Shown piece after piece: positions 7,905 to 16,205 of a DNA stretch of 64,000 nucleotides. Both the position numbers and the translations under genes were made by a program. The notes beneath the pieces were generated by a model. The model was not told the origin of the DNA. It made no database searches and saw nothing but the letters and a program-made list of their open reading frames with translations. Within the stretch, counting starts at the first letter, position 1; each line of letters opens with the position of its first letter. This stretch comes from DATCLS01 sp036563805 (lineage in GTDB: Bacteria; Actinomycetota; Acidimicrobiia; Acidimicrobiales; VFJN01). The DNA lies in the NCBI GenBank assembly GCA_036563805.1, contig DATCLS010000038.1, positions 50,508-114,507 on the forward strand, read 5' to 3'.

Positions 7905-9299
7905 CTACGGGTAGCAGTAGGAGTCGGACGAGGCGTCGCCGCCCTGGAGCCGCACCTGGTGGGGCCGGCGGCCCCGGAAGTCGGTGACGAAGAAGTCGGG
8001 GTCGAAGACGATGCCGCCCTCGGGGTCGGCGTCGACCTTGGCCAGCCACGACCCCACGCCCTCGGGGTAGAACTGGTCGTCCCAAGCCCCGTACAGCGAG
8101 TTGGTGAAGTACACGCGGCGGCCGTCGCGGCTGACCTCGACCATCTGGGGCCCGCCCCGCAGCCGCTCCCCCGCCGCGGCGGGGTGCGATGCGCCCTCGA
8201 CGATGCCGCCGATGCGGACCGAGCCGGTCTGGCGGGGGTTGAACGGATCGGACACGTCGTACTGGCGCAGCTCGCCGGTGCCCCAGGCCGACACGTAGAG
8301 GAAGCGGTCGTCGACCGACAGGTCGATGTCGGCGACGAGCGGCGGCACGGCGCCGAACGGCTGGATGGCCGGCGGCAGCTGCGACGGGTCGGCGGGCTCG
8401 GCCGGGATGTCGATGACCTTGGTGGCGCCCCACCCGTCGCCGTCGCGGTGCCACAGCCAGATCGACGAGGACAGGTCCTCGACGTTCACGACCACGTTGA
8501 CGAACCCGTAGTCCTTGGTCGGGTCGTGGGCGGGGCGCAGCTCCAGCACCATCTGGTACTGCTCGCCCAGGTCGACGGTCTGGACGTGGCTGCGGCGGCG
8601 CAGGTCCCAGAAGTGCAGCCGGTGGCCGTACTTCTTGCCGAGCAGGAGCTCGGGCACGACGCCGTTCTCGATCATCGACGGCGTGCCCCACTCGCTGGTC
8701 ACCAGCACGTCCTTGGTCAGGTGCCACCAGAAGTCGTAGGCCAGGTGCTGCGGGCCGCGGTCGACCTCCCACCGCCCGAGCACCTCGAACGACTCGTGGT
8801 CGAGGATGGCGATGCCGCCGGGGCCGTCGCTCTCGCCGCCGCCGAGGTTGGAGACGTACAGCCCCTCGGGGCCGCAGTGCAGCGTGTGCGGCCGGCTGTA
8901 GTCGGCCCGCTTGGCCAGCTCCTCGGGCTCGAGCGTCTTGACCAGGGTCGGCTTGCGCGGGTCGTCCTTCGTGTCGACGACGTAGACCCGCGACGACCGC
9001 AGGCCCGGCACGATGAGGTACCGGCGCTCGACGTGGGGGTGGGGCGCGTACGGGCACAGGGCCGAGCTGCAGGCGTTCCAGCCGAAGTGGTGGAGCTCGT
9101 CGCCCGTGTAGGGGAGCTCGAGCCAGCCCACCACCTGGCCGTAGTCGTCGGCGGACGGGTCGGTGCTCACCACCGCCAGCGCGTCGGGCTGCTCGGCGGC
9201 GCGATCGAACGTCGCCACGTAGGCCAGCCCCTCCGGCGGGGCCTGGGCGGCGGCCCGCGGTGATGGATAGAAGGTCGGATCCGGCTTCCAGAGCGCCAT
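7905..9299 (-). CDS. mtoX: Methanethiol oxidase (SBP56 family)
   Basis: A 464-residue selenium-binding-protein family member, a seven-bladed beta-propeller copper enzyme that turns methanethiol into formaldehyde, H2S and H2O2. Family blocks: YVATFD, DELHHFGWNACSSAL, SRPHTLHCGPEGLYVSNLGG, and HRLHFWDLRRR; the His-rich motifs (LHHFGWN, RPHTLHCGP, PHQVRLQGGD) are the likely metal ligands. The start ATG at 9299 follows GGAGGGG by 6 nt; a 6-residue upstream extension is less likely. No signal peptide is seen, unlike some exported MtoX. It fits the sulfur theme of the surrounding genes. Confidence 0.9.
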   Translation of the reverse strand: MALWKPDPTFYPSPRAAAQAPPEGLAYVATFDRAAEQPDALAVVSTDPSADDYGQVVGWLELPYTGDELHHFGWNACSSALCPYAPHPHVERRYLIVPGLRSSRVYVVDTKDDPRKPTLVKTLEPEELAKRADYSRPHTLHCGPEGLYVSNLGGGESDGPGGIAILDHESFEVLGRWEVDRGPQHLAYDFWWHLTKDVLVTSEWGTPSMIENGVVPELLLGKKYGHRLHFWDLRRRSHVQTVDLGEQYQMVLELRPAHDPTKDYGFVNVVVNVEDLSSSIWLWHRDGDGWGATKVIDIPAEPADPSQLPPAIQPFGAVPPLVADIDLSVDDRFLYVSAWGTGELRQYDVSDPFNPRQTGSVRIGGIVEGASHPAAAGERLRGGPQMVEVSRDGRRVYFTNSLYGAWDDQFYPEGVGSWLAKVDADPEGGIVFDPDFFVTDFRGRRPHQVRLQGGDASSDSYCYP

Positions 9300-9505
9300 G
9301 AGCGATCCCCTCCGCATGACGACGTCGCCGGTCGACGGGGGACGTTCGACGACCGTCGATCAACGACTGTGGGCGGGCAAATTCTTGACCAAGTAGATCA
9401 TGTTTAGGTTGAATGGGCAAGCAGTCGGCGGGCGGCGCCGGGCACCCCCTCCCCCTCGCGCCGCCCGCCGGAGGCTCTCGCAACCGTCACCGGGGAGAAC
9501 GTCCC

Positions 9506-9600
9506 ATGCCTGTCACGCCCCACTGGTTCCTGCCCACCAGCGGCGGCTCGCGCACCGACATCAGCCTCGGCAGCGCCGTGGGGCGCACGGGCAGCCGGGT
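9506..9600 (+). pseudogene. LLM monooxygenase, N-terminal remnant
   Basis: ATG 9506 follows a GGGGAGAACGTCCC ribosome site and encodes MPVTPHWFLPTSGGSRTDI, the exact opening of SsuD-type luciferase-like monooxygenases. After ~26 residues the similarity stops and the frame runs into unrelated coding remnants. The gene start is therefore preserved while the body is deleted. Confidence 0.6.
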
Positions 9601-9611
9601 GGCCCACGGCG

Positions 9612-9788
9612 ACGATCGCCCGCATCTTCGAGCTGACCGGCGCCCAGTCCACCGCCGCCTGCCACGGCCTCGACCGGTTCTGGCGCAACGCCCGCACGCT
9701 CACCCTGCACGAGCCGGTCGCCTACAAGGCCCGCGAGGTCGGCGACGACTACCTCACGGGCGCCCTGCCGCCCGTGACCGGCCACTGA
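9612..9788 (+). pseudogene. SfnB/DszC-like flavoprotein, C-terminal remnant
   Basis: In the frame from 9612 the sequence reads TIARIFELTGAQSTAACHG, LDRFWRNARTLTLHEPVAYK and AREVGDDYL to a TGA at 9786. HxxDRFWRNARTHTLHDP is the C-terminal signature of the acyl-CoA-dehydrogenase-like flavin monooxygenases used in sulfone and sulfur assimilation (SfnB, DszC). The N-terminal ~85% is missing. It is fused out of frame to the LLM remnant upstream. Confidence 0.6.
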
Positions 9789-9931
9789 TGGCGGCCGCCG
9801 ACACGGCCGCGGCGGAGGCGGCCGCCGCCCCTGCTGAGCGCGCCGGCCGGCCTGCGCCACTCGTTCGGCACAGGCACCCGGCCCGACTACGTGGCCGTGC
9901 GGTTCTTCCACGACCTCGCGGCGGGGAGGCC

Positions 9932-10165
9932 GACTTCACCGGCAGCGCCATCGCCGAGCGCGTCCCCGACTTGCCCCTGCTGAACCTGGCCGCCCCGATC
10001 ACCGGCGCCGCCCTCGGCTGGGCCCTCCTCGGCGAGGCCCTGTCGCCCCTCCAGCTCGGCGGCTTCGTCGTCAGCCTCGCCGCCATCGCCTACGGCGCGC
10101 TCCTCCCCGCGCCGCCCACCGCCCCGCCTGCGGAGCCGGTGGAGCCCGAGCGGACGGCGGCCTGA
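9932..10165 (+). pseudogene. EamA/DMT transporter, C-terminal remnant
   Basis: The last ~77 codons read RVPDLPLLNLAAPITGAALGWALLGEALSP then QLGGFVVSLAAIAYGALL, the last two helices of a drug/metabolite transporter with the usual GE.L...Q motif. The upstream helices are absent. Between 9789 and 9931 another stretch (LRHSFGTGTRPDYVAVRFFHDL in one frame) also looks once-coding but is not recognised. All remnants lie on the plus strand. Confidence 0.5.
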
Positions 10166-10204
10166 GACGCCCCCGCCGTGCCCTCGCCCGACGGCGTCCG
10201 GCGG

Positions 10205-10858
10205 TCAGGACGGGCGGAGGCCGTCGAGGACGAGGTCGAGGAGGCGGGCCGGGGCGTCGGGGTCGTCGTCGCGCTCGGCGAGCCAGGCGACGGCGGCGGC
10301 CAGGTTCAGCGTGTCCTGGACGCTCGCGTCGGGTCGGAGCCGGCCGGCCGCCCGGGCCCGCTCGACCACGGCCGCGGCGGCGACCTCGGTGTCGTGGCAG
10401 GCCCGGTCGAGGCAGGTGCCGCTCCCGGCTGCGGCCACCAGCGCTTCGGCCAGGCCCCGGAACGCCATGGCGTGGCGGACGAACGCCAGCAGCCACGTCC
10501 GCAGCGCAGCGTCGGGGTCGCCGGGCGCCGCCGTCAGGTCACGGCTCAGCTGCGCCAGCTGGTCGACATCGGCGCGGACAAGCGCCTCGACCAGGTCGTC
10601 CCGCGTCGGGAAGTGGCGGTAGAGCGTGCCGGCGCCGACGCCGGCACGCCGGGCCACCTCGTCGAGGGAGGCGTCGGTGCCCCGCTCGCGGAACACGGCG
10701 TGGGCCGCCTCGAGCAGGCGGGCGCGGTTGCGCCGGGCGTCGGCCCGGAGCGGGCGATCGGCGGATCGGTCGGCGGACCCGTGCGCACCGCCGTCGGCCC
10801 CGCGCACCGCCACCCGGCCGCTACCCGGTTCCGTGACCTCCGGCTTCGTCGTTGCCAT
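10205..10858 (-). CDS. TetR family transcriptional regulator
   Basis: A 217-residue TetR protein. The DNA-binding domain is RNRARLLEAAHAVFRERGTDASLDEVARRAGVGAGTLYRHFPTRDDLVEAL, preceded by a ~45-residue Ala/Gly/Asp-rich tail. The C-terminal ligand domain includes LAFVRHAMAFRGLAEAL and a terminal LLDLVLDGLRPS typical of SbtR-type members. ATG 10858 has GGAGAGGGCGAGG upstream. It is divergent from an LLM gene, and the short shared region contains an unusual operator of alternating CGGAG/CTCCG half-sites, so autorepression and control of the LLM are likely. Confidence 0.85.
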   Translation of the reverse strand: MATTKPEVTEPGSGRVAVRGADGGAHGSADRSADRPLRADARRNRARLLEAAHAVFRERGTDASLDEVARRAGVGAGTLYRHFPTRDDLVEALVRADVDQLAQLSRDLTAAPGDPDAALRTWLLAFVRHAMAFRGLAEALVAAAGSGTCLDRACHDTEVAAAAVVERARAAGRLRPDASVQDTLNLAAAVAWLAERDDDPDAPARLLDLVLDGLRPS

Positions 10859-10932
10859 CCTCGCCCTCTCCGCTGCTCCCCGTGGGCCGCGCCGGCGCCG
10901 ACTCTCCCGTCGCGCGGCGGACGTCGCCAAAA

Positions 10933-10968
10933 CGGAGGCGATCTCCGTATATTCGGAGAATGTCTCCG
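10933..10968. promoter_or_regulatory. Tandem TetR operator covering the LLM start codon
   Basis: Four 5-bp half-sites alternate: CGGAG 10933-10937, CTCCG 10943-10947, CGGAG 10954-10958, CTCCG 10964-10968, with 5-, 6- and 5-nt spacers. They frame the -10 box TATATT (10948-10953) and the ATG at 10960, 6 nt downstream of it. Repressor binding would cover promoter and start codon together. Confidence 0.6.
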
Positions 10969-11955
10969 GATCAGGATACGCAGCGGCCCGGCCTCCGCCT
11001 GGGCACCAGCGTCGGCCTCGGGCTCGTCAGCCCCCAGCAGCTCGCCGACGTCGTCGACGAGGTGCGCCGGGCGGCCCAGCTGGGCCTGGCCGGCGCCTGG
11101 TGGAACGAGGTCTTCAGCTGGGACGCCCTCACCGCGCTCGCGGTGGCCGGCGCCCGGGTGCCCGGTATCCCGCTCGGCACCGCCGTCGTCACCACCCCGC
11201 GCCGGCACCCGGTCACGCTGGCCAGCCAGGCGCTCACCGCCCAGGCGGCGACCGGTAACCGCCTGACCCTCGGCATCGGCCCCAGCCACCGGAGCATCGT
11301 CGAGTCCGCGCTCGGCCTGGCCTGGGACCGGCCGGCGCGCCGGGTCCGCGCGTACCTCGAGGTCCTGCTACCCCTGCTCCGAGGCGCGCCCGTCGAGGCC
11401 CGGAACGACTTCCACCGGGTGGCCGCCCAGGTCGCCGTCCCCGGCGCGGAGCCCCCGCCGGTCCTGCTGGCCGCCCACGGCCCGAACATGCTCCGGATCG
11501 CCGGCGAGCTCGCCGACGGCGCGCTCGCCACCTGGACCTCGCCCCGGGTCGTCGCCGACCACATCGTGCCCCACCTCACCGCCGCGGCCGCCGGGCGCCC
11601 GGCGCCGCGGGTGGTGGTCAGCCTGCCGGTGTCGGTCACCGACGACCCCGACGGCGCCCGCGACCGGGTGGCCCGGCAGTTCGGGGTGGCCAACGAGCTG
11701 CCCAGCTACCGTTTCGTGCTCGACTTGGCCGGCGCGGCCGGCGTCCACGAGACCGTCATCGTCGGCGACGAGGCCGCGGTCGCCGCCGAGCTGCGGCGTC
11801 ACGCGGAGGCCGGCACCACCGAGCTCATCGCCGCCCCCTTCGGCCCGCCCGAGGCCGTCGCCCGCACCCTGCGACTCCTCGCCGAGCTCACCGCGCCCGC
11901 GACCGGCGCCGCACCCCGCGCCGCCACCCCAGCCCCCGCGGCGCCCGCCCCGTGA
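10960..11955 (+). CDS. LLM class flavin/F420-dependent oxidoreductase
   Basis: A 331-residue luciferase-like oxidoreductase. Blocks include LGTSVGLGLVSPQQLADVVDEVRRAAQLGLAGAWWNEVFSWDALTALA, a strand VPGIPLGTAVV, then RHPVTLASQALTAQAATGNRLTLGIGPSH, the family cofactor loop. The last ~25 residues are a Pro/Ala-rich tail. There is no ribosome site at the ATG; the TATATT box 6 nt upstream suggests a leaderless mRNA. It is controlled with the divergent TetR gene. The substrate is unknown. A strong hairpin terminator follows. Confidence 0.8.
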   Translation: MSPDQDTQRPGLRLGTSVGLGLVSPQQLADVVDEVRRAAQLGLAGAWWNEVFSWDALTALAVAGARVPGIPLGTAVVTTPRRHPVTLASQALTAQAATGNRLTLGIGPSHRSIVESALGLAWDRPARRVRAYLEVLLPLLRGAPVEARNDFHRVAAQVAVPGAEPPPVLLAAHGPNMLRIAGELADGALATWTSPRVVADHIVPHLTAAAAGRPAPRVVVSLPVSVTDDPDGARDRVARQFGVANELPSYRFVLDLAGAAGVHETVIVGDEAAVAAELRRHAEAGTTELIAAPFGPPEAVARTLRLLAELTAPATGAAPRAATPAPAAPAP

Positions 11956-11992
11956 CCCGACGCTGCCGTCGGCGGCCCACAGCGGGAGCCGG

Positions 11993-12027
11993 CGCCGGCG
12001 GCCCGGGCGGGACCCCGGGCGCCGGCG
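11993..12027. terminator. Bidirectional GC-hairpin terminator
   Basis: CGCCGGCG plus CCCGGG (11993-12007, one bulged G between them) pairs with CCCGGG plus CGCCGGCG (12014-12027) around a 6-nt loop. It lies between the convergent LLM gene and the end of the ten-gene minus-strand operon. Confidence 0.6.
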
Positions 12028-12032
12028 GAGGG

Positions 12033-12830
12033 TCAGTCGTCGAGCCGGCCCTCGGCCCGGGCCCGGTCGATGAGGCCGGACATGCGCCACTGCTGGACCA
12101 GGACGCCCGGCCCCACCGGCTTCGAGCCGCCGAGCTGCTGGGCCAAGATCTGGAACTGGGCGCCCTCCTCGACCAGCTGGAGGTACTCCAGCGTGCGGAG
12201 CAGGCCGTTGCGCCCCCAGACGACCGCCCCGCCGCCGGCGTCGAGGATGGCCGGCGTGTGGGGCTCGGCGGCGAGCGCGTCATCGATGGCGTCGGCCAGC
12301 GACCGGGCGGGGTCGGTGCGGATCGGGAGCTCGCGGGCGAGCGTCCAGCGCTGGACCGGCACGTACCGGATGGGCAGCGGCCGCTTGGTCTGCGCCCAGG
12401 CCACGAGGTGGGGCGAGCGCACGTACACGACGGTCGTCAGGTCGGGGTGGCGGGCGAGGACGGCCTCCAGGCCGCGGGTGTCGTCGTCCGCCGGCCCGCC
12501 GGCGTCGTCCGCCACGGGGCTGCCGCCGAGCGGGCGCTCGGTGGGCGTCAGCGCCCCGCCCGCCACGAGGCCCGGTCCCCCGGCACGGAACGCGAGCGCC
12601 ACCGGCTCGCCGGGCACCCGCTCGAGCAGGCCGATGGTGGCGCCGTCGGGCAGCGTGCCGGTCTCCCGCAGGGTCCGGAACCCGTGGGCGGCGTCGAGCG
12701 TGGCCTCTTCGACTAAGCGGGCCCGGTCGGCGGCCGGGCCCGAGGCGTTGACCGGGACGGCGCCGGCCGAGGCCACGTCGGCCACACCGGTGGCCGTCGG
12801 ATCGGTTGCAGTCACGTCGGTAGCAGTCAC
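12033..12830 (-). CDS. Class II aldolase/adducin-like protein, metal site lost
   Basis: A 265-residue protein with the class II aldolase/adducin fold order: GFRTLRETGTLPDGATIGLLERVPGEP, then TTVVYVRSPHLVAWAQ, and AILDAGGGAVVWGRNGLLRTLEYLQLVE. In active aldolases the second block carries H-x-H and the third N-H-G as zinc ligands. Here H-x-H is Y136-V-R138 and the NHG His is Gly, so the catalytic zinc site is absent. It ends the operon and overlaps the preceding SsuD-like gene by 4 nt (ATGA). It pairs with the homologous copy at 19178. It may be a binding or regulatory protein. Confidence 0.75.
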   Translation of the reverse strand: MTATDVTATDPTATGVADVASAGAVPVNASGPAADRARLVEEATLDAAHGFRTLRETGTLPDGATIGLLERVPGEPVALAFRAGGPGLVAGGALTPTERPLGGSPVADDAGGPADDDTRGLEAVLARHPDLTTVVYVRSPHLVAWAQTKRPLPIRYVPVQRWTLARELPIRTDPARSLADAIDDALAAEPHTPAILDAGGGAVVWGRNGLLRTLEYLQLVEEGAQFQILAQQLGGSKPVGPGVLVQQWRMSGLIDRARAEGRLDD

Positions 12831-13999
12831 GATGCGGCTCCTTGGGTGGCGAGCTCGGGGGTCGGGCGGCGTGCGCCGCCGAACAGCGGCAGCACCTCCT
12901 CGCCGACCCGGTAGGCCTCTTCGAGGTGCGGCAGGCCGGACAGGATCAGCGAGTCGGCGCCGAGCTCGACGAGGTCGTTCAGGCGCTCCGCCACCTGCGC
13001 GTAGCTGCCGACCAGGCCGACGGTCGGGTGGTCGCCCAGGTAGCTGATGCCGGCCCAGATGTTGGGGGCGACGATCAGGTCCTCGTAGCGCTCGAGCGAG
13101 GTTCCCTGGTAGGCGAGCTGGCGGGCGGCGCCCACCGAGTCGCCGGACTTGCGGGCGTTCCGCTGGCGCACGGCCTCGGGGTCGATGCGCTCCCAGCCCA
13201 GCCGGACCTCCCGCCAGGCCTCCTCCTCGGTCGGGCGGGCGACGACGTGGGCCCGTACCGAGAACTTGGCGGTCCGGCCCAGCGCCTCGCAGGTGGCACG
13301 CACGGCGTCGAACTTGGCCCGCAGGTCGTCGGGGTGCTCGAGCCAGGAGAGGTAGTAGTCGGCGTGGCGGCCGACGGCCTCGATGGCGGCCGCCGACGAG
13401 CCCGAGAAGTAGATCTCGGGCCGGGGCTGGCCGGCCAGCGGCTCGGGCAGGCCGCCGTCGGTCACGTCGTAGAACCGGCCGTGGTGCTCGAACGGACCGC
13501 CGTCCCAGACGCCGGCGAACACGTCGAGGAACTCGGTGGTCCGCGCGTAGCGGTCGTCGTGGGGCGTGGGGTCACCCCACCACAGCTGGGCCGGCCCGCC
13601 CCCGCCAGTGATGATGTTGAACAGCAGGCGCCCGCCGCTCAGCCGCTGGAACGTGGCCGACATGCGGGCGGCGTGGACGGGATGGAGGAAGCCCGGCTGG
13701 AACGCCACCATGAACCGGTAGGTCGTCGTGGCGCGGGCGACGGCGGCGGCGACGATCCAGGGGTCGTCGGTCTGGGGGAACGACGGCAGCAGCCCGCCGA
13801 CGAAGCCGGCCGCCTCGGTGGCCCGGGCGATCTCGACCACGTGCTCGACGTAGCTGAGGCCGTCGGGCTCGCCGTCCCGGCGGCTCGGCGCCAGGCTGCC
13901 CGGGATCGGCGGCGACCAGTCGCCGCGCCGCTTGGGATGGTTGCGCCACGACGAGCGGTCGCCCGCCATGGGGATGCGCCAGTAGACGTCGAAGCTCAT
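12827..13999 (-). CDS. SsuD-like alkanesulfonate monooxygenase
   Basis: A 390-residue FMNH2-dependent luciferase-like monooxygenase of the SsuD type. It starts MSFDVYWRIPMAGD, then shows YVEHVVEIARATEAAGFVGGLLPSFPQTDDPW, RFMVAFQPGFLHPVHAARM, LSGGRLLFNIITGGGG and PEIYFSGSSAAAIEAVGRHADYYLSW, the block order of family members that split sulfonates to aldehyde and sulfite. A reductase is not adjacent. ATGA overlaps join it to both neighbours. It is a paralog of the gene at 19896, so the operon holds two SsuD-type enzymes that probably differ in substrate. Confidence 0.88.
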   Translation of the reverse strand: MSFDVYWRIPMAGDRSSWRNHPKRRGDWSPPIPGSLAPSRRDGEPDGLSYVEHVVEIARATEAAGFVGGLLPSFPQTDDPWIVAAAVARATTTYRFMVAFQPGFLHPVHAARMSATFQRLSGGRLLFNIITGGGGPAQLWWGDPTPHDDRYARTTEFLDVFAGVWDGGPFEHHGRFYDVTDGGLPEPLAGQPRPEIYFSGSSAAAIEAVGRHADYYLSWLEHPDDLRAKFDAVRATCEALGRTAKFSVRAHVVARPTEEEAWREVRLGWERIDPEAVRQRNARKSGDSVGAARQLAYQGTSLERYEDLIVAPNIWAGISYLGDHPTVGLVGSYAQVAERLNDLVELGADSLILSGLPHLEEAYRVGEEVLPLFGGARRPTPELATQGAAS

Positions 14000-15069
14000 G
14001 CCGGTACCCCCGTGGTGGACGTCAGGACGGACGGCAGGACGAACTCGCCCAGCCGGTAGGCGTCCTCAATCGGCGCCGCGCCCTCGAGGACCAGGACCGA
14101 TGCGCCGAGCTCGACGAGGTCGCGCAGCCAGGCGGCCATCTCGTCGAACGTGCCGACGAGGCCGGCCGGACGGCGGAGGCCGAGGCCGTCGAACCGCCGC
14201 CACAGGCCCGGCCAGTGCGACTCGCCGCCGGCGGTGGCGGGAGGCGAGTCGGGGAACGGGCCGCCCGGCCCGGACCGGTCCCAGGCCCGGCGCAGGTCGC
14301 GCCACGCCTCGTCCGCGTGCTCCCGCACCCAGATCGGCAGCCTCACGCCGTAGCGGACGGTCCGGCCGTGGGCGGCGGCCCGCTGGCCGTGGCGGTCGAT
14401 CGACTCGGCCAGCGCCGCCGGCTCGTCCAGGTCGAACAGGTGGACGTCGGCCCACCGGGCCGACAGGTCGAGGCGGGCGTCGTCGGCGCCGTCGAGGAAC
14501 ACGATGGGCGGCGGTCGCCTCTCCAGCTGACGACCGCCGTCCGCCGTCTGGGGCCCGCCCCAGAAGCCGCCGTCCTGCACGGTGAACCACCGGCCCTCGT
14601 ACGAGTAGGGGTGGCCGGCCCACACGCCGGAGACGACCTCCAGCAGCTCGGCGGCGCGGGCCAGGCGGTCGGCGCCGATCACCGTGTCGCCGACCCGACG
14701 CTGGACCTCCTCCGGCGGGTCGAGCGACAGCTTCCACCCGAGCCGGTCGGCGAAGAACCGCTGGAAGCTCTGGGCCAGCTTGGCGCTGTAGACCGCGGTG
14801 GCGAACCCGGGCTGGAACTCGGGCACCAGCCGCAGGCGGGGCACCTCGCGGGCCAGTGCGGTGGCCGTGACCCACGACTCGTCGCCCGCCGTGTCGTAGG
14901 GGACCACCAGGCCAGCGAAGCCGGTGGCCTCGGCGGCCCGGGCCGCCTGGCGCTGGTGGTCGAAGTCGGAGAACCGGCCGGGGCGCAGGTCGGTGACCCG
15001 CAGGGCGGGTGCGGGGCCGCCCCCGTGCCGGCCGCCGACCGGCAGCGTCCAGTAGACGTCGACGGTCAC
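13996..15069 (-). CDS. LLM oxidoreductase, SsuD-related
   Basis: A 357-residue luciferase-like protein that is more divergent than its neighbour. It opens MTVDVYWTLPVGGRHG; the cofactor and substrate blocks are RAAEATGFAGLVVPYDTAGDESWV, LRLVPEFQPGFATAVYSAKLAQSFQRFFADRLGWKL and PPPIVFLDGADDARLDLSARWADVHLF. The family NIITGGGG loop is replaced (KLSLDPPEEVQ). The same divergence is seen in the paralog at 21151, so the pair forms a subclass that travels with the SsuD-like gene. It overlaps the desulfinase-like gene by 4 nt. It may be a second monooxygenase or a heterodimer partner of the SsuD-like enzyme. Confidence 0.8.
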   Translation of the reverse strand: MTVDVYWTLPVGGRHGGGPAPALRVTDLRPGRFSDFDHQRQAARAAEATGFAGLVVPYDTAGDESWVTATALAREVPRLRLVPEFQPGFATAVYSAKLAQSFQRFFADRLGWKLSLDPPEEVQRRVGDTVIGADRLARAAELLEVVSGVWAGHPYSYEGRWFTVQDGGFWGGPQTADGGRQLERRPPPIVFLDGADDARLDLSARWADVHLFDLDEPAALAESIDRHGQRAAAHGRTVRYGVRLPIWVREHADEAWRDLRRAWDRSGPGGPFPDSPPATAGGESHWPGLWRRFDGLGLRRPAGLVGTFDEMAAWLRDLVELGASVLVLEGAAPIEDAYRLGEFVLPSVLTSTTGVPA

Positions 15070-16205
15070 CGCGCCTCCTCTCCCTCGATCTCTCCCTCGA
15101 CACCGGCCGCTCCGCCGGCCCCGGCCGCTCCCCCGGCGCCGGGCTGCGTCCGCCCCCCGACCCCGCCCTCGGCCCCGAGGATCTCCCGCGCCCGCCGCAG
15201 CGGCTCGGGGTCGGCCCAGGCGTGGACGTCCACGTCGGCGGCCAGGAAGCCGTGCAGGAACAGGAACTGCTTCTGGGCGTCGAGCAGCTCGAGCCGCTCG
15301 TCGGACAGGTCGGGGTGCAGCGACGTGTGGAACCCGTCGCGGTACGCCTCCGCCACGCCGCCGGGCCCCGACCGGGTCTCGGCCTCGAGGATGCGGCGCA
15401 CGTCGTCGGGGTGGCCGGCCGCCCAGTCCGCCGCCCGCAGGGTCTCGACCAGGAAGGCGACGACGACCTCGGGGTGCTCGTCGAGCAGCTGCTGGTGCAC
15501 GGTGAGCGGCCGGGGCGTGCCGTTGTTGACCCGCAGGCGCCGGTCGTCGAGGGCGTCGAGGTCGACGGCCACGGTGGCGCCGATGGCCCGGGCCTCCTCG
15601 GCCGAGGCCGCGCCCTTGACGTAGACCGCGTCGACCTCCCCGGTGGCCAGGTGGTCGAGGCCGAAGATCGACAGGTCGGAGCGCCGGTCGAGCACCCGGT
15701 CGGCGGCCGACAGCGTGGGCACCTCGACGAACGAGACGTCAGACAGGGTCAGGCCGCCGAGCGACAGGGCCTGCTGGTAGCCGTGGAGCGACATGGCCCG
15801 GGGGAAGCTGGCGGCCCGGGTCGGCGCCCATGCCGGGAGCGCCAGGCGCAGCCCCTGCAGCTGCTCGGGCGACGTGATGCCCGAGTCGCCCCGGACGAGG
15901 ATCTTCTGCCACTCGTCGATCCAGGTGAGTCCGATGAGCCGGGTGGGCGCCCCCTCGGAGCGGGCGGCGAGCGCCGGCACGTTGCCGCCCTCGCGCACCA
16001 GGCCCGGGAGGCGGTGGTCGAGGTGGTGGGGCCGCAGCTCGCGGGGCCCGTCCTGGAGGATGCCGACGACGAGCCCGTGGGCGCCGAGCGCCTCGGTCAG
16101 CCACCCCAGGTGGTAGGCGAGCCCGCTGGCGGTGGGGACCGGGCAGCGCGTGTACCAGACCTCGGTGAGCGGGGCCGGGGCGTCGAGGGTGGCGGTGTCG
16201 GTCAT
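15066..16205 (-). CDS. DszB-like sulfinate desulfinase
   Basis: A 379-residue protein with the periplasmic-binding-protein fold but no signal peptide, so it is cytoplasmic. Its N-terminus VWYTRCPVPTASG resembles the active-site region of DszB, 2'-hydroxybiphenyl-2-sulfinate desulfinase. Known DszB active-site residues Cys27, His60 and Arg70 correspond here to C21, H61 and R71, with identical 10-residue His-Arg spacing and the following xGGxxPxL. It probably removes sulfite from an organic sulfinate. Later blocks (RLIGLTWIDEWQKILVRGDSGITSPEQLQGLRL, VYVKGAASAEEARAIGATVAVDLD) also follow DszB. An alternative reading is a non-secreted SsuA-like protein, but the conserved triad argues against it. 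The ATG overlaps the ABC ATPase stop (ATGA). Confidence 0.75.
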   Translation of the reverse strand: MTDTATLDAPAPLTEVWYTRCPVPTASGLAYHLGWLTEALGAHGLVVGILQDGPRELRPHHLDHRLPGLVREGGNVPALAARSEGAPTRLIGLTWIDEWQKILVRGDSGITSPEQLQGLRLALPAWAPTRAASFPRAMSLHGYQQALSLGGLTLSDVSFVEVPTLSAADRVLDRRSDLSIFGLDHLATGEVDAVYVKGAASAEEARAIGATVAVDLDALDDRRLRVNNGTPRPLTVHQQLLDEHPEVVVAFLVETLRAADWAAGHPDDVRRILEAETRSGPGGVAEAYRDGFHTSLHPDLSDERLELLDAQKQFLFLHGFLAADVDVHAWADPEPLRRAREILGAEGGVGGRTQPGAGGAAGAGGAAGVEGEIEGEEAR

